The position numbers and the translations under genes are program-made. Shown here in pieces: positions 1-10,738 of a DNA stretch of 64,000 bases (its first letter is position 1; every line of letters begins with the position of its first letter). Under the pieces are notes generated by a model that was not told where the DNA came from, did no database searches, and was given only the letters and a program-made list of their open reading frames with translations. The stretch comes from Pipra filicauda (taxonomy: Eukaryota; Chordata; Aves; Passeriformes; Pipridae): assembly GCF_003945595.2 (NCBI RefSeq), contig NW_024104758.1, positions 1 through 64,000 on the forward strand, in the 5' to 3' direction.

Positions 1-149
1 ACATCTAAAACTCAAAAGGTCTTTTCCCCCAGTCTTTGTTTTCTTAGAAAAAGAAAAAAAACCTGGAAATCACAAACTGAAATGGAGAAATAAGATTCCT
101 GGATCAGTGAGAAGTGAGACAGGAATTAAGGGATTTGAGGGATGTGCTC

Positions 150-320
150 ACCCCACCCACCATGGGCTGGACAACCTTTTCCAGGGAGAAATTCCTCCTG
201 ATGTGCCACCTGAGCCTCCCCTGGCACAGCTGGAGGCCGTTCCCTCTCCTCCAGTCCCTTGTTCCCTGGGAGCAGAGCCCGACCTCCCTGGCTCCCAACC
301 CTGTCAGGGGGTTGTAAAAA
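150..320 (-). mobile_element. CR1: CR1 LINE fragment, type C, 3' end missing
   Basis: This is the reverse complement of the middle part of the longer copy at 40104-40594. It shares the segment that reads AGCAGAGCCCGACC and the stretch ending in CTGTCAGGGGGTTG. The terminal part expected on the left side is absent or too diverged to see. CR1 copies normally lose the 5' part, so a missing 3' part points to a later deletion or rearrangement. Confidence 0.75.
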
Positions 321-1199
321 GCTGTAGTTGTGCTCAGGATGGACCTTTCAAAAGCAGGGATGACAGTGATCAGCCACGGGAAGGGCTCCAAAGGCTCCAG
401 ACCAAGAGCTGGGATGTCCCTTCTCCCAGCACTCCACACCCTTCCTTGGGCACACTGGCTCCTGCTGCCCTTTCCCGGGAATATTCCGGGCAGGGATCCC
501 CCCAGCACGTGCTGCCTGGGAGGTGGCAGGGCAGCAAACAAGACTGACTTGCAGCAGGATCAGGATTTGATGGCAAACAAATTGGCTCCTCCGTGTCCTG
601 TCGGTGGGAGCCGCGTTTACAGATCATGTTTATTAATAAACCCGGATCTCTCCCCAGCGTGATCACAAACCCCCTGCTTGGGATTCACTTGGTGCTGCAT
701 AATTTGACATCCTCAGAGCAGGAGCACTGTCAAGAACTGTGCATTTCCAGAGACAAGGTTTGGGTGGGAAACTCCTTGGCAAAGTCCCTCGGCAGCTGGA
801 TGTGACCTCGGGGCCCATCAGGTCACAAATTCCTGCCCTGGGCAAATGCAGGGGTTAAAAACAGCCCTTCACCTTCCCAAAAAGGTTAATGGTTTTGTTT
901 GAGTGCCTGCTCAAATATCTGGGTGTTCTGGGGTGTTCCTCCAGCTTCCACTGGTGGGGGCAACGCAGGAAAATATTCCAAGACAGGCAGAAAATGTACA
1001 TTTTCACTGCCAGAGCAAGCGGGGGGGATGAGAGCTGGGAATGTCCCTGGAGCCATGGGGATGGTGCAGGAGGATCCAACACCCAGAGGGCCCAGCAGGT
1101 GACACAGTCTTGGCTTGGGTCGTGGGAATTGGGGCACACAGGCATCAGCTCCAGCATCACTCGGCAGCCTTTCCCTCCTTGTGTGGTGAGGTGGAGAAC
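321..1199. other. Single-copy DNA, no gene recognised
   Basis: No exon, tandem repeat or transposon is visible. At 628-641 there is a perfect 14-bp palindrome, GTTTATTAATAAAC, flanked by AGATC on the left and GATCT on the right. Open frames here are short or run into the CR1 at 1200. Confidence 0.5.
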
Positions 1200-1490
1200 C
1201 ATGGAATCCTGGAATGGTTTGAGTGGGAAGAGACCTCAAAGCCCATCCAGTGCCACCCCTGCCATGGGCAGGGACACCTTCCACCAGCCCAGGTCGCTCC
1301 AACCTGGCCTTGGACACTTCCAGGGATCCAGGGGCAGCCACAGCTTCTCTGGGCAACCTGGGCCAGGGCCTGCCCACCCTCCCAGCCAGTAATTCCTTCC
1401 CAAAATCCCATCTCAATCTCCTCTCTTTCAACTTAAACCCACTCCCCTGTCCTGTCACTGCTTGCCCTTGCATAAATTCCCTCTCCAGCC
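1200..1490 (-). mobile_element. CR1: CR1 LINE 3' fragment, type A
   Basis: The left edge has the minus-strand CR1 tail and then the block GTGCCACCCCTGCCATGGGC and CCACAGCTTCTCTGGGCAAC that recurs through the window. It extends to the CTGTCACTGCTTGCCC region on the right. It is 5'-truncated, as usual for CR1. A 243-codon minus-strand frame (886-1617) runs through it and is not a gene. Confidence 0.92.
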
Positions 1491-2036
1491 CTGCTCTCAT
1501 GACTTCCCAAATCCACCAGGAACCTTTGATTCCTGGAGAAACAAAGAGGTGCCCACTCATCAAACTGAAAGGGAATTTCCTGCAGATTTTCCCCAGAACA
1601 GACAGAAGCAGTGACAATGATTACTTGTTACATCATTAATATTTAACAGCTTGCCACAATAAAATATTTAAACTCAAATATATTGATTTTTAGCACGTTA
1701 ATACAGTTGCAGCACAAACAGGATTAGCAAGGTCTCACATGCAGAACTTTAATTAAATCCATAAACCACACTTTTTTAATAAGCTCACACACGGAACTTC
1801 ATTTTAAATAAATGCTTTAAACCAGGCAGAGTGGGATGGGAGACTCTGCAGGACATGGGGAATCCTGTCTGATTCCCAGTCTGGCTGCTGAGGATTCCTG
1901 CCCACCCAGGGACCTTGGGTGACATTTTATCCTGCTCCAAGTGGGCACTTAAATGTTGCCCTCAAGAAAGAAATAAGTTTTATCAGGAAATAATATGAGT
2001 TTAGGTTGAAATTCTGTGTTTTCTGCCTTCTAGGGG
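1491..2036. other. Single-copy, AT-rich block
   Basis: The segment 1620-1830 is distinctly AT-rich, with several TTAAT and AATAAA-like words and no simple repeat. No gene is recognised. It could be ordinary intergenic DNA or a regulatory element. Confidence 0.4.
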
Positions 2037-2102
2037 AAGGTGTCCCTGCCAGGGCAGGGGTTTGGAATTGGATGATCTTTAAGGTCCCTTCCAACCCAGG
2101 GG
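2037..2102 (+). mobile_element. CR1: CR1 LINE 3' terminal fragment
   Basis: About 65 bp of the CR1 3' end in sense direction, with TGTCCCTGCCAGGGCAGGGG and the closing TTTAAGGTCCCTTCCAACCC. Everything upstream is truncated. Confidence 0.8.
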
Positions 2103-2892
2103 AAACCAGCCACAGGAAACAATTAAATTGTGTTGCTGGAAGAGCCTGATTGAGAGAGAGAAACCTTTGTGGTCTCTGACACACAGACACAACTCAGACT
2201 CCTTTGGCTCAGACTTGTTGAAAGCAGAGTTAAGTGGTTAAATACCAACCCAGCAGCTCCCCCCCGGCTTGGCCTGTGCCCCCCAACAGACACCCCGTGT
2301 TTGGGGGTGTCCCTCTGCCCGTGGGTGAGGGGGGGCTCTGCCACTGAACCCCCCCCGTGCCAGGGCTGAGGGGATGCTCAGCACTGGGATTTCACAGCCA
2401 GAGTCACCCATTTAGGCTGGGGTTTGGAGTTTCTTCCCCCAAAATATTAGTAAGAGAAAGTAAAAATATGATTTGTGTCCCTGATTATAACATTACATAA
2501 TCAATACATGCATATTTATCAGCTCTGCCTGCACAGTCCTGCTGTTCCTGTGCAGGAGATGCTGCTCCCTCGTTCCCACCTCTCCCGTGTCACACCAGGA
2601 CCGTGTTTTTCCTGGCTGGAGCTGCCCCTGGGAAGGGCAGTGCTGCTGGAATCCCACCCTGGGTATCAGCTGCTCCCATTCCCAGGTTCCTGGCACTGTG
2701 GGATTTGCCAGAGGTTGGGAAGGGCCAGTCACAGCTCCCTGTCCTCCCCCAGGGATGGCTCTGGTGGCCCAGAGCTGCCACCGTGGTCCTGCCACCCCAG
2801 GGGAGATGCCCAAATATTGCCCTGGATGCCCCCGTTTTCCATGGAGCATCATCTTCTTGGAATCCTCCCTGGGAGCTCTCGGAGAGGAGGAA
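2103..2892. other. Single-copy DNA, no gene recognised
   Basis: Mixed composition, with G/C runs around 2260-2360 and an AT-rich stretch at 2440-2520. Overlapping open frames on both strands at 2500-3300 share one GC-rich segment and extend into the CR1 at 2893. None has a recognisable domain. Confidence 0.45.
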
Positions 2893-3000
2893 CCAAGACA
2901 GAATCCCAGAATCCCTGAGGCTGGAAAAGCCCTCCCAGCCCATGGATCCCCCCCCGTGCCCAATGCCCAGAGCACTGAGTGCCACGGCCAGGCCTTTATG
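2893..3000 (-). mobile_element. CR1: CR1 LINE 3' fragment, type C
   Basis: Reads on + as AGAATCCCAGAATCCCTGAG and then GCTGGAAAAGCCCTCCCAGC and AGCACTGAGTGCCACGGCCA. This is the exact reverse of the 3' ends at 22286-22427 and 40104-40594. It is 5'-truncated. Confidence 0.88.
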
Positions 3001-4037
3001 GACACAAACCCACCCAAACAATGAGTTTTGTGCCCAAACTCTGGTCACTCCTGGAAAGGACGTGTCCCAAGGGCAGGTGGGACCAGAGCTGTGGGTGCCC
3101 ACGGGCACAGCTGGTGCTGGAGTTTGGGACCTGGCCCTGGATGGCCTGGCAGGGAGCTGTGGATCCAGAACCACCCAGCCTGAGGTGCTGCTCTGCTTCC
3201 CTCCTCCCTCCCTCCCCCTCAGCAAACAGGGCTCTCTGGGAATATTTGTTGTTGCTGCTGTTGGGTTGGGTTTTTTTTGCCTTTGCACTTCTGCTACTTA
3301 AAAATGCTGAAACTAATTTCGCCTGCTGCATTTATTCCTACCCAGTTCCTGAGTGCCCAGGCTGCTCTGCCAATTACCTCCAGCTCAGGGAGAGGTTTTC
3401 CAGCGTAATTAAAGGAAATAACGACAAGGAAGCAGCCCGAGGCAGCCCCGGACCGGAGCAGAGGGAGGGGGGCAGGGGCAGCCGGCTCTTCCCACCTTTC
3501 CTGCCTTCCAGGGGGCTGCAGGGGCTGGACCGGTGCCCACTGTGCCCGGAGAGCCTCTCCGGGGGTGATGCCACCCGGATGGCGGTGGGGAAGGACACGG
3601 ACAGCACTCAGGTCCCTGCTCAAAGGAGCTCCCCCCGACTGACCCCAGCACTGACCTGTCCCCACGGCTCGAGCTCCCAAAGCCCTTCCCGGGTGCTGGG
3701 ATAGTTTTGGAGCATTTCCCGTCCCAGCCGTGGCATCTGGGAGGAGATCATCGGCCAGCCCTTCGAATCCCACCAACATCTGCCCTTCCTGAACCTTAAC
3801 ATTGTCAGGAAAACCATCTCCAGGCACCCCTGGGTGGGTGGGCACTGCCCAGGTGCCAGCACAGCCTGTGCCCCCTGTGATGGGCACTTGAGCTTTGTGC
3901 CAGATCCAGCCTGAGGGGAGGGAAAAAGGAAAAGAGAAAGAGGGAGCAAAAACCTTCATCCAGCTGCTGGGGATTGGTTTTACTGCAAAAATCTCATTTC
4001 TTTTGGAAATGAAGGGATATGGGGGTTAGGAGCAGGA
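3001..4037. other. Single-copy DNA with GC-rich centre
   Basis: The segment 3430-3690 is GC-rich with scattered CpG. Segment 3236-3300 has GTT/CTG-like triplets and a T-run. A 241-codon plus-strand frame (2979-3704) passes through both and would encode a leucine-rich, membrane-like stretch. It starts inside a CR1 and matches no family I know, so it is not called as a gene. A small hairpin with a 7-bp stem (TCATTTC/GAAATGA) lies at about 3996-4014. Confidence 0.45.
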
Positions 4038-4315
4038 AGGGAGAACATCCATTCCTCCTTGTCCTGTCCCTCCATGCCTTGTCCTCAGTCCCTCTCCAGC
4101 TCTCCTGGAGCCCCTTTAGGCCCTGCCAGGGGCTCTCAGCTCTCCCTGGAGCCTTCTCTTCTCCAGGGGAACCCCCCCAGCTCCCCCAGCCTGGCTCCAG
4201 GGCAGAGGGGCTCCAGCCCTCGGAGCATCTCCAACCGTTCCACATCCTTCTGCTGTTGGCCCCCAAAGCTGGATGCTCTCTTCCAAGTGGGACCTCACCA
4301 GCCCCCCGTGTGCAA
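4038..4315 (-). mobile_element. CR1: CR1 LINE fragment, type A upstream part
   Basis: Contains the minus-strand block CTCCTGGAGCCCCTTTAGGC, then CTCTCCCTGGAGCCTTCTCT, shared with 6040-6478, 36945-37478 and 47897-48286. The 3' terminal 200 bp expected on the left is absent, so this copy was cut after insertion. The right part (CCCAAAGCTGGATGCTCTC) reaches further into the element than most copies here. Confidence 0.88.
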
Positions 4316-4827
4316 ATGGTTTGATTTGGGCATATCCAAAGCTGTCTGTTCACCAAAAAACAAAAAACCACTTTAGGGACCCCGACCCTCAATGTAAAAA
4401 TCTCATTTTTCGACTGGCTGTGGCCAAGCGCATCTTCTGGCTTACTGTGATCGTTTATAATTGGAAGGCAGAAGTCTCATGCAATTTGATTTACATGAAA
4501 CGAGTCAGAAATAAATTTTCCGAAGCCGGAGAGCTCTGAAATGTCAAACCCAAATGAATTGCCTCGAAGGAAAAGTGGTCTGGGACTGTCACTGGTACCT
4601 GCACGGCCCCATGGCCAGTCCAGAAGGCTCCTCAAGATGGAATTAATTAGTGGTGCTGAGCAGTGAAGGTGCACAGATGGTGCTGGAGGTCTGCAATATT
4701 CCCTTTATTATTACCTGCTGAATGCAGGGAAGTGAAGCTGGTTATGGACCCAGAGGCAGCTTCACACCTGATATGAGTGGAATCAATTTAAAGATAAGTT
4801 TTATCACATGAACTGCAGAGAGAGACT
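4316..4827. other. Single-copy AT-rich block, possible conserved element
   Basis: Segment 4370-4570 is AT-rich, repeat-free and keeps isolated CpGs. That texture is typical of vertebrate conserved noncoding elements. No coding frame is evident. Conservation is an inference from composition only. Confidence 0.35.
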
Positions 4828-5100
4828 GTTTGCAAGGGCCTGGAGGGACAGGACACAGGGAATGGCTTCCCACTGCCAGAGGGCAGGGAGAGATGGGATA
4901 TTGGGAAGGAATTCCTGGCTGGGAGGGTGGGGAGGGGCTGGAATAGAATTCCTAGAGAAGCTGTGGCTGCCCCTGGATCCCTGGAAGTGTCCAAGGCCAG
5001 GTTGGAGCAACCTGGGCTGGTGGAAGGTGTCCCTGCCCATGGCAGGGGTGGCACTGGGTGGGCTTTGAGGTCCCTCCAACCCAAACCATCCCGTGTTCCA
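4828..5100 (+). mobile_element. CR1: CR1 LINE 3' fragment, type A
   Basis: Sense-strand copy from GGCCTGGAGGGACAGGACAC to the terminal CCCAACCCAAACCATCCC-like end. It includes AAGCTGTGGCTGCCCCTGGA and AGGTGTCCCTGCCCATGGCA. It lacks the ATTCTRTG-like terminal octamers. Confidence 0.93.
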
Positions 5101-5747
5101 AGATCCTTTTGAGATTCCCTTGCCCACAACCAGGAAAAGCAGATCCCAACCCGTTTCCCGCAAGCAAACTTTAAATTAAGTGCACCAGAAGGGTGCAATG
5201 ACTGCTTCCCTTTTTATACTCTCAGCTTTTATTTCTGCAGGTCCTTTTGGTCTCGGCTGTTGATGAAGTGCTGGGCTATCTGTTGCAGATGACTTTAGGC
5301 AAGTCGTGTTTGCCACGGCCACGCTCGGCGGAGCCACTGCGGGAATATGCAAAATAAATGTTATGAAAGCAACATGATTAAATTTTCTGACAGTGGTTGC
5401 CACGATGTTCAGAAATGCATGAAATGAATGAGAATTGTTCGTGGCTTTGTTATCTGTGCCAGGTTGCCAGGGAGGGAGGGAGGGGAAAAAAAAAATCCTG
5501 AAAATTAAAATAATTTTTCAATACGTTAGATAAATATCAGGGCTGTGGAAGGGGTGTGTGAGCAGGCAGGAGGAGGCTTTCAATTAAAATTAGGGGAAGC
5601 TGAACCCAAAGGGTGGCACAGGGCTGGTGTGTGCAGGCAGGGGAGGCTGCTCAGAGCCTGCCCAGTGCCAGCAGCTGGTGGTGGGACAGGCTGGAAGATC
5701 CTCCCAGCTGTGGGGATGCCACGGGTGTCCCACCATTCCTGTATTAG
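5101..5747. other. Single-copy DNA, possible conserved element
   Basis: Segment 5165-5460 is AT-rich with retained CpGs and has no repeat. It contains a short A-run at 5486-5494. The rest is GC-richer and ordinary. No gene is recognised. Confidence 0.35.
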
Positions 5748-5903
5748 TCCATCCCTGGAAGTGTCCAAGGCCAGGCTGGACAGGGCTTGGAGCAACCTGG
5801 GCTGGTGGAAGGTGTCCCTGCCCATGGCAGGGGTGGCACTGGGTGGGCTTTAAGGTCCCTTCCCATCCAAACCATCCTGGGATTCTGGGATTCTGTGGAG
5901 ATA
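5748..5903 (+). mobile_element. CR1: CR1 LINE 3' fragment, type A
   Basis: Begins at CCCTGGAAGTGTCCAAGGCC. It has the longer variant of the middle block, GACAGGGCTTGGAGCAACC, and ends in GGGATTCTGGGATTCTGTG, so the terminal octamer-like repeats are kept. Confidence 0.93.
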
Positions 5904-6039
5904 CCAGTTTGTCTTGTCCATGAAGAAACATTCTGGACTGGCCTGGGGTCCTCTAACCTGGACAGTTTAAACCTCCAAGTCTGCTTCTCACCACATCTCC
6001 ACCAGAGTGTGGTTCTTGTACCTCTGCTGGCCATACAGG

Positions 6040-6478
6040 TCATCAGAGAATCATCACCCCAGGGTGCTTTGGGTTGGAAGGGACCTTAAAACCCATCTCA
6101 TTCCATCCCTGCCATGGGCAGGGACACCTTCCACCAGCCCAGGTTGCTCCAACCTGGCCTTGGACACTTCCAGGGATCCAGGGGCAGCCACAGCTTCTCT
6201 GGGAATTCTATTCCAGAGCCTCCCCACCCTCCCAGCCAGCAATTCCTTCCCAATATCCAACCTAAATCTACCCTTTTCTAGCTTAAACCCATTCCCTGTG
6301 TCCTGTCCCTCCATGCCTTGTCCCCAGTCCCTCTCCAGCTCTCCTGGAGCCCCTTTAGGCCCTGCCAGGGGCTCTCAGCTCTCCCTGGAGCCTTCTCTTC
6401 TCCAGGGGAACCCCCCCAGCTCTCCCAGCCTGGCTCCAGAGCAGAGGGGCTCCAGCCCTTGGAACTTTCCCTTCCTCC
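6040..6478 (-). mobile_element. CR1: CR1 LINE 3' fragment, type A, long
   Basis: One of the longest type A copies on the minus strand. The terminal part is on the left (GGGTTGGAAGGGACCTTAAA). It continues through the CACAGCTTCTCTGGGAATTC block and on to CTCCTGGAGCCCCTTTAGGC and CTCCAGAGCAGAGGGGCTCC. About 440 bp remain and no reverse transcriptase is left. Confidence 0.93.
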
Positions 6479-6977
6479 ATGGGAAAGCTCAGGGGAGCAG
6501 GAGAAGCCCCCAGACAAATCTGTTTGCCCTTCAGGCTCCTGCTTTGCTCTAAGCACATCTAACCAGGCTGCCTGGCTCTATTATTTCTTTCCCCATGAAC
6601 AGCCAGCTCAGCCTCAAATGCATTAAAATTGAAAGTGAGTTTTGAATGCAGCCCAATATTTTATCTGCAATCCTGTATCGTGTGTAATTTGCTTGGCCCG
6701 GAGCAGAGAAATGGCTCTTGTCGACTGCATAGGAAATAAGGCAAAGATAATGCCAGGGGTTTTGCTTTATCCCCAGTGATGGATGCTAAGCTGGCTCAAA
6801 ACCTGGGCTTTAACTGTCCTCAGGAGCTGAGCCAGAGGTGCCAACAGCCCTGGGATGTGTGCTGAGGCAGAGCCCTGCCCGGGGGGACGTGGCCATGGAA
6901 CTTCAGGAATAGCCCAAAGCCCCTGGGGCTGGTGGGCATCACCTGGAACAGCTCTGGACAAGGTTGTGAGAGGATCC
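6479..6977. other. Single-copy DNA, possible conserved element
   Basis: Segment 6600-6775 is AT-rich, repeat-free and keeps CpGs (for example near 6680 and 6722). The remainder is GC-richer. No gene is recognised. Confidence 0.35.
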
Positions 6978-7193
6978 TTCACCAGGACAAGGTTCTTCCC
7001 CCAGAGGGTGGTTGGCACTGCCCAGGCTGCCCAGGGCAGTGGGCACGGCCCCAAGGCTGCCAGAGCTCCAGGAGGGTTTGGATGATCCTCTGGGGCACAG
7101 GGGGGATTGTTGGGGTGTCCTGGGCAGGGCCAGGGGTTGGACTGGGTGGTCCTTGGGGGTCCCCTCCAACTCAGGACATTCCATGACTCTGTG
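6978..7193 (+). mobile_element. CR1: CR1 LINE 3' fragment, type B
   Basis: Has the type B block GTGGGCACGGCCCCAAGGCT, then AGGAGGGTTTGGATGATCCT, and the end GTCCCCTCCAACTCAGGACA followed by ATTCCATGACTCTGTGAA. It shares this structure with the copies at 12405-12716 and 22575-22822. Confidence 0.9.
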
Positions 7194-7576
7194 AATAGCA
7201 GGAGGGAGGTGCTGCAGGAATCCCAAACCCTGCTCAGTGACGGGAGGAGGCACCAGTGCCCAGGGAGGGAAGGCACTGAGCCCTGGCTCTGCCGTGGAAT
7301 TGGTGGCTGCCTCATTTCTCTTCATTAACCAGCACCCAGCACGAGGCAGAACATGCTTTTCCACATTTTGGTAGCTAATGAAGACTTGTTTGCTGGGATG
7401 GGAACAACTCACAGTGGTGCTTCCCCTGCCTCTGTGGGGCAGCTCAGGTCAAAGCAGGCCCAGAGCCCCTGGTGGGCTTTGGCAGGAGAAACAGGGTTTG
7501 TGGCAACCTGTGGTGGCTCATAAATTCCTCTGGGAACATCCCATGCTCCAAGTGCAGCCCGTGGGCTGGAGAACCA
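7194..7576. other. Single-copy DNA, nothing recognised
   Basis: No repeat, exon or simple-sequence tract is visible between two sense-strand CR1 pieces. Confidence 0.4.
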
Positions 7577-7712
7577 TGTGTCCAAGGCCAGGCTGGACGG
7601 GGCTTGGAGCAACCTGGGCTAGTGGAAGGTGTCCCTGCCCATGGCAGGGGGTGGCACTGGGTGGGCTTGGAGGTCCCTTCCCACCCAAAGCATTCCAGGA
7701 TTCTGTGATTCC
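7577..7712 (+). mobile_element. CR1: CR1 LINE 3' fragment, type A
   Basis: Starts at TGTCCAAGGCCAGGCTGGAC and ends at AGGATTCTGTGATTCCT. It is strongly 5'-truncated and keeps the octamer-like end. Confidence 0.92.
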
Positions 7713-10163
7713 TCTCACCTGCTCTGGGCACTGTGCTCTAATTAATTTTTTGATGCAATAATTGGGAAGTGAAAGAGCTGATGGGGCTGAGCTGTGGGAG
7801 CAGCATGGAACACGTGGAAGAAGAAGACTGGTTTTTCGGAGAGAGAGGGTGGGATTCCTTCCCAGCCCAGGCTGTGCAAACAGCCCAGCTCCCACTGGCA
7901 GCAGGTCTGTTCTGCACGAGGGTTCTGACAGATCTGCCTGACTCCTGCTCTGCTCCAGGCACTTGTTCATGGGCAGGAGTTTATTTGTTGTGACTCTGGT
8001 AGTGAGCAACATTTTTTAACGAACCCTATAAAAGATTTAGGGGAATGGAGATGGGGAAGGGGAAGCAGCTCGGCCTCAGAGGCAAATCTGAGGCCTCCCA
8101 GATTTCTAATACTGTTCTCCCTCTGGAAGGGAGATCATGATCCAATGTCCTGTGCAGGTCACTGTGGTTGGCAATGAGCTTTGACCTGCTCCCTTTCGCT
8201 GTTTCCTCGTGCACAGTTTCACTTTAAATGTTCACTAAAATATCGTTTGCCCTTTCCTTTTTCTGCCCTGTGCTCTGAAGTGGGTCTGCACAGGGATGGG
8301 CTGGGACTGGGACTGCTCCCTGTGGGATTCACCCCCAATAACTCAGGGACTGCACTCGACTCCTGCTTCCCCCTGGCCCGGGGGTCTCCTCTCCCCTGCC
8401 CTCCCCTGGCTGCTCCTCCGGCCAGGCGGGTTGGGAACGAGCTCCTCTCCTCGGCTGGAACCTGCCAAAGGGGAGGGAATTCCTGGAAATAGGTCAAACA
8501 CCACAAGCAGATCCGGAAGATCCTTTATTCTGTGTCGGGAAGCAAAATCTTGGGGAAATTCGAGCTGCTGCCTCCCGTGTAACCGTGGGTGTCTCTGCTG
8601 CTGTGGGGACCCCTCCCTGCCCCGTCCCCCCACTGGCAGCTGCTGCCCTCACATTTGAGGAGAAATGGTTTATTTTTTGCTGGAGCGATTTTTAATTGAA
8701 ACGGAGTAGCCAGGTAACAAATTATGAAAATCTCCAGCCAGGTCTTCCTTGAGCATTTAAGGGAAAAAAAAAAAGCTTCACTTGCAAAGTTACCCTGACA
8801 TTGTGGTTTTTGCATAGCTAATAAACCACGGTGTCTTTAACTCCAAAGTGGGCATTTTCATGGAATGCTACCCTTTCCATTACTGCAGACATCTTCCACT
8901 TAATTTGGCATGGGACACATCAACCTTGGCTTTTGGAGACAAGGTTGGAGCCTGCAGAGCATGAAAATGAGTTCTTCTGAACACCTTTTTTTTTCGGTCC
9001 TTTGCTGCTCTACGGGGCACAGGTCTGGAACCAGCACAGGAACAGGGGTCACATTTTGTGTGGTTTGGCCTGAAATTATTGAAGGAGATGCAGTTCCTGC
9101 CTGTGACAGTGTGTTCCTCTCAACCTGACCTTTATTTCCCAAAACCCTGCTCCAGTGACAGCCACCAGTGGGTGTAATGACGGGTCTGGTCGTGGTGGCT
9201 GAATCCAACTCACAGTGGGTTTGGGGGAGACACAAACAACCACCCCGTTTTTCCCCCCAGGAAAACAGAACACTTTGAACCACAGAGTTTTTTCTGCTGT
9301 TAATATGCATATATTTTACTGAATTCATTTTGAAACATTCCCTTGTCCTGGAGTGCCTGCAACAGCCTTCTGCTCCTCTGTGGAAAAATAGAATTTTCTC
9401 ATTATTGCCAGATTATTGTTGAAAAGAGATGATAAAAAAGGAAGACAGAGCTTTCAGGTTGGATTAGCTCTTCACTCAGATCTGGTGGAGGTGTTTTGTC
9501 ACCTTCTCTCCCATGGGGGACCTGGGGTGCTCTGCCAGCCCTCGTGGCCACGCAGAGATGGGAAAAACAGGGGAAAAGGAGCAATGGAGATGGATGTGAA
9601 ACAAATGGCTTCCTTTCCTCCCAAAAGGAGTTCCCAGGGCCACGTGTGGCACTGCCAGGGTGAGCTCCTGCTCCATGGGCTTGGTAACAAAGCGTGGCAG
9701 CAGGTTAAACTGGGATTAGTGGTGATTAGGCTGAGCGGGCTCTGGCTGTGCTACTTCACCAGGGCTAATGAACTAAAGTGTTTATTTCATGCTTCATTTC
9801 TACAACTAAATGTCTGTAATATATAATGTGATTATTCCAGTCTTTCTTCAGCTGCAGGCTGATGGCCACAAGGAACCTGAGAAGTGTCATTATTGCAGGG
9901 GAAAGTGCTGCTCAGGTATTTCCGTGAGAGGGTTATTAAGTGTTCAACCAGAACATCTCTGTCTCGTGGAAACAAGTAAACCCAGCAAAATAATATCTAA
10001 GGAATTATTAATACTTTATTCCGTCATCTCAGTAACTCACAGGAATCTTTTGGGACTATAATTAATGTATGCTCTGCCCACTCTTGGAATATATAAAGTC
10101 TTGATATACTTTCATCCCGATTTTGCCATGACACACTCTTCAAGTTTTGCTATTTTCCTGTAT
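7713..10163. other. Long single-copy stretch, no gene recognised
   Basis: About 2.4 kb without a transposon that I recognise. GC-rich at 8330-8480. AT-rich at 8650-8830 (with an A-run at 8763-8774) and at 9770-10160. A 7-bp stem hairpin (CCTCAGA/TCTGAGG) lies at 8074-8093. None of the open frames (at most 142 codons) resembles a known protein. Confidence 0.45.
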
Positions 10164-10207
10164 AATTTATGGCCTTCTCCAGCCTAAATGGCTCCATGAT
10201 TCTGTGG
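10164..10207 (+). mobile_element. CR1: CR1 LINE 3' terminal fragment, old
   Basis: About 44 bp that look like a CR1 terminus: CCTTCTCCAGCCTAAATGGC followed by TCCATGATTCTGTGG, matching type C ends with an octamer-like tail. Short, so only moderately certain. Confidence 0.6.
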
Positions 10208-10455
10208 CCACATGACTCATGTTTCGAGCTCTAAACACTGCTGTGGTAGATGTGCACCTGCTGAATCACTTCTGTTCTCTTGATCACATTTATTGTGAGA
10301 CCACCCAAAAATCCCACAGCTCCCACACTGATGGCACCTGCTTTTCTCCATGGTACCTCAGTTTTAGGGCTTGGAGAGGGTGGTCAAACACTGGAATGGC
10401 TTCCTAGAGAGGTGGTTGACACCCCAAACCTGTCAGTGTTGCAGAGACATTGGGA

Positions 10456-10552
10456 CACAGAACCACAAAACATCCCGAGCTGGAAGGGACCGACATGGAT
10501 TGAGTCCAACTCCCTGCCCTGCACGGGGCAATCCCACCAATCCCACCACGGG
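10456..10552 (-). mobile_element. CR1: CR1 LINE 3' fragment, type B, nested
   Basis: Reads on + as ACAGAACCACAAAACATCCC, then GAGCTGGAAGGGACC and the AATCCCACCA-like block. This is a type B 3' end in reverse. It sits inside the outer CR1 between CATTGGGAC and CCCTTAAC. It is only about 97 bp long. Confidence 0.8.
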
Positions 10553-10611
10553 CCCTTAACATCTTTAAATTTTGGACAGCTCAGGCGGTGGGACCAGCTG
10601 ATCTCTGTAGG

Positions 10612-10738
10612 ACTGCAGAATCCCAGACTGGTTTGGGTGGGAAGGGACCTCAAAGCCCACCCAGTGCCACCCCTGCCATGGGCAGGGACACCTTCCATAG
10701 CCCAGGTTGCTCCAAGCCCCGTCCAGCCTGGCCTTATC
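10612..10738 (-). mobile_element. CR1: CR1 LINE 3' fragment, type A, nested
   Basis: Typical minus-strand type A tail: CAGAATCCCAGACTGGTTTG through GTCCAGCCTGGCCTTA. It interrupts the outer CR1 within its terminal GTAGGTCCC segment. GTAG occurs just before it and again just after it, which may be a short target duplication. Confidence 0.88.
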
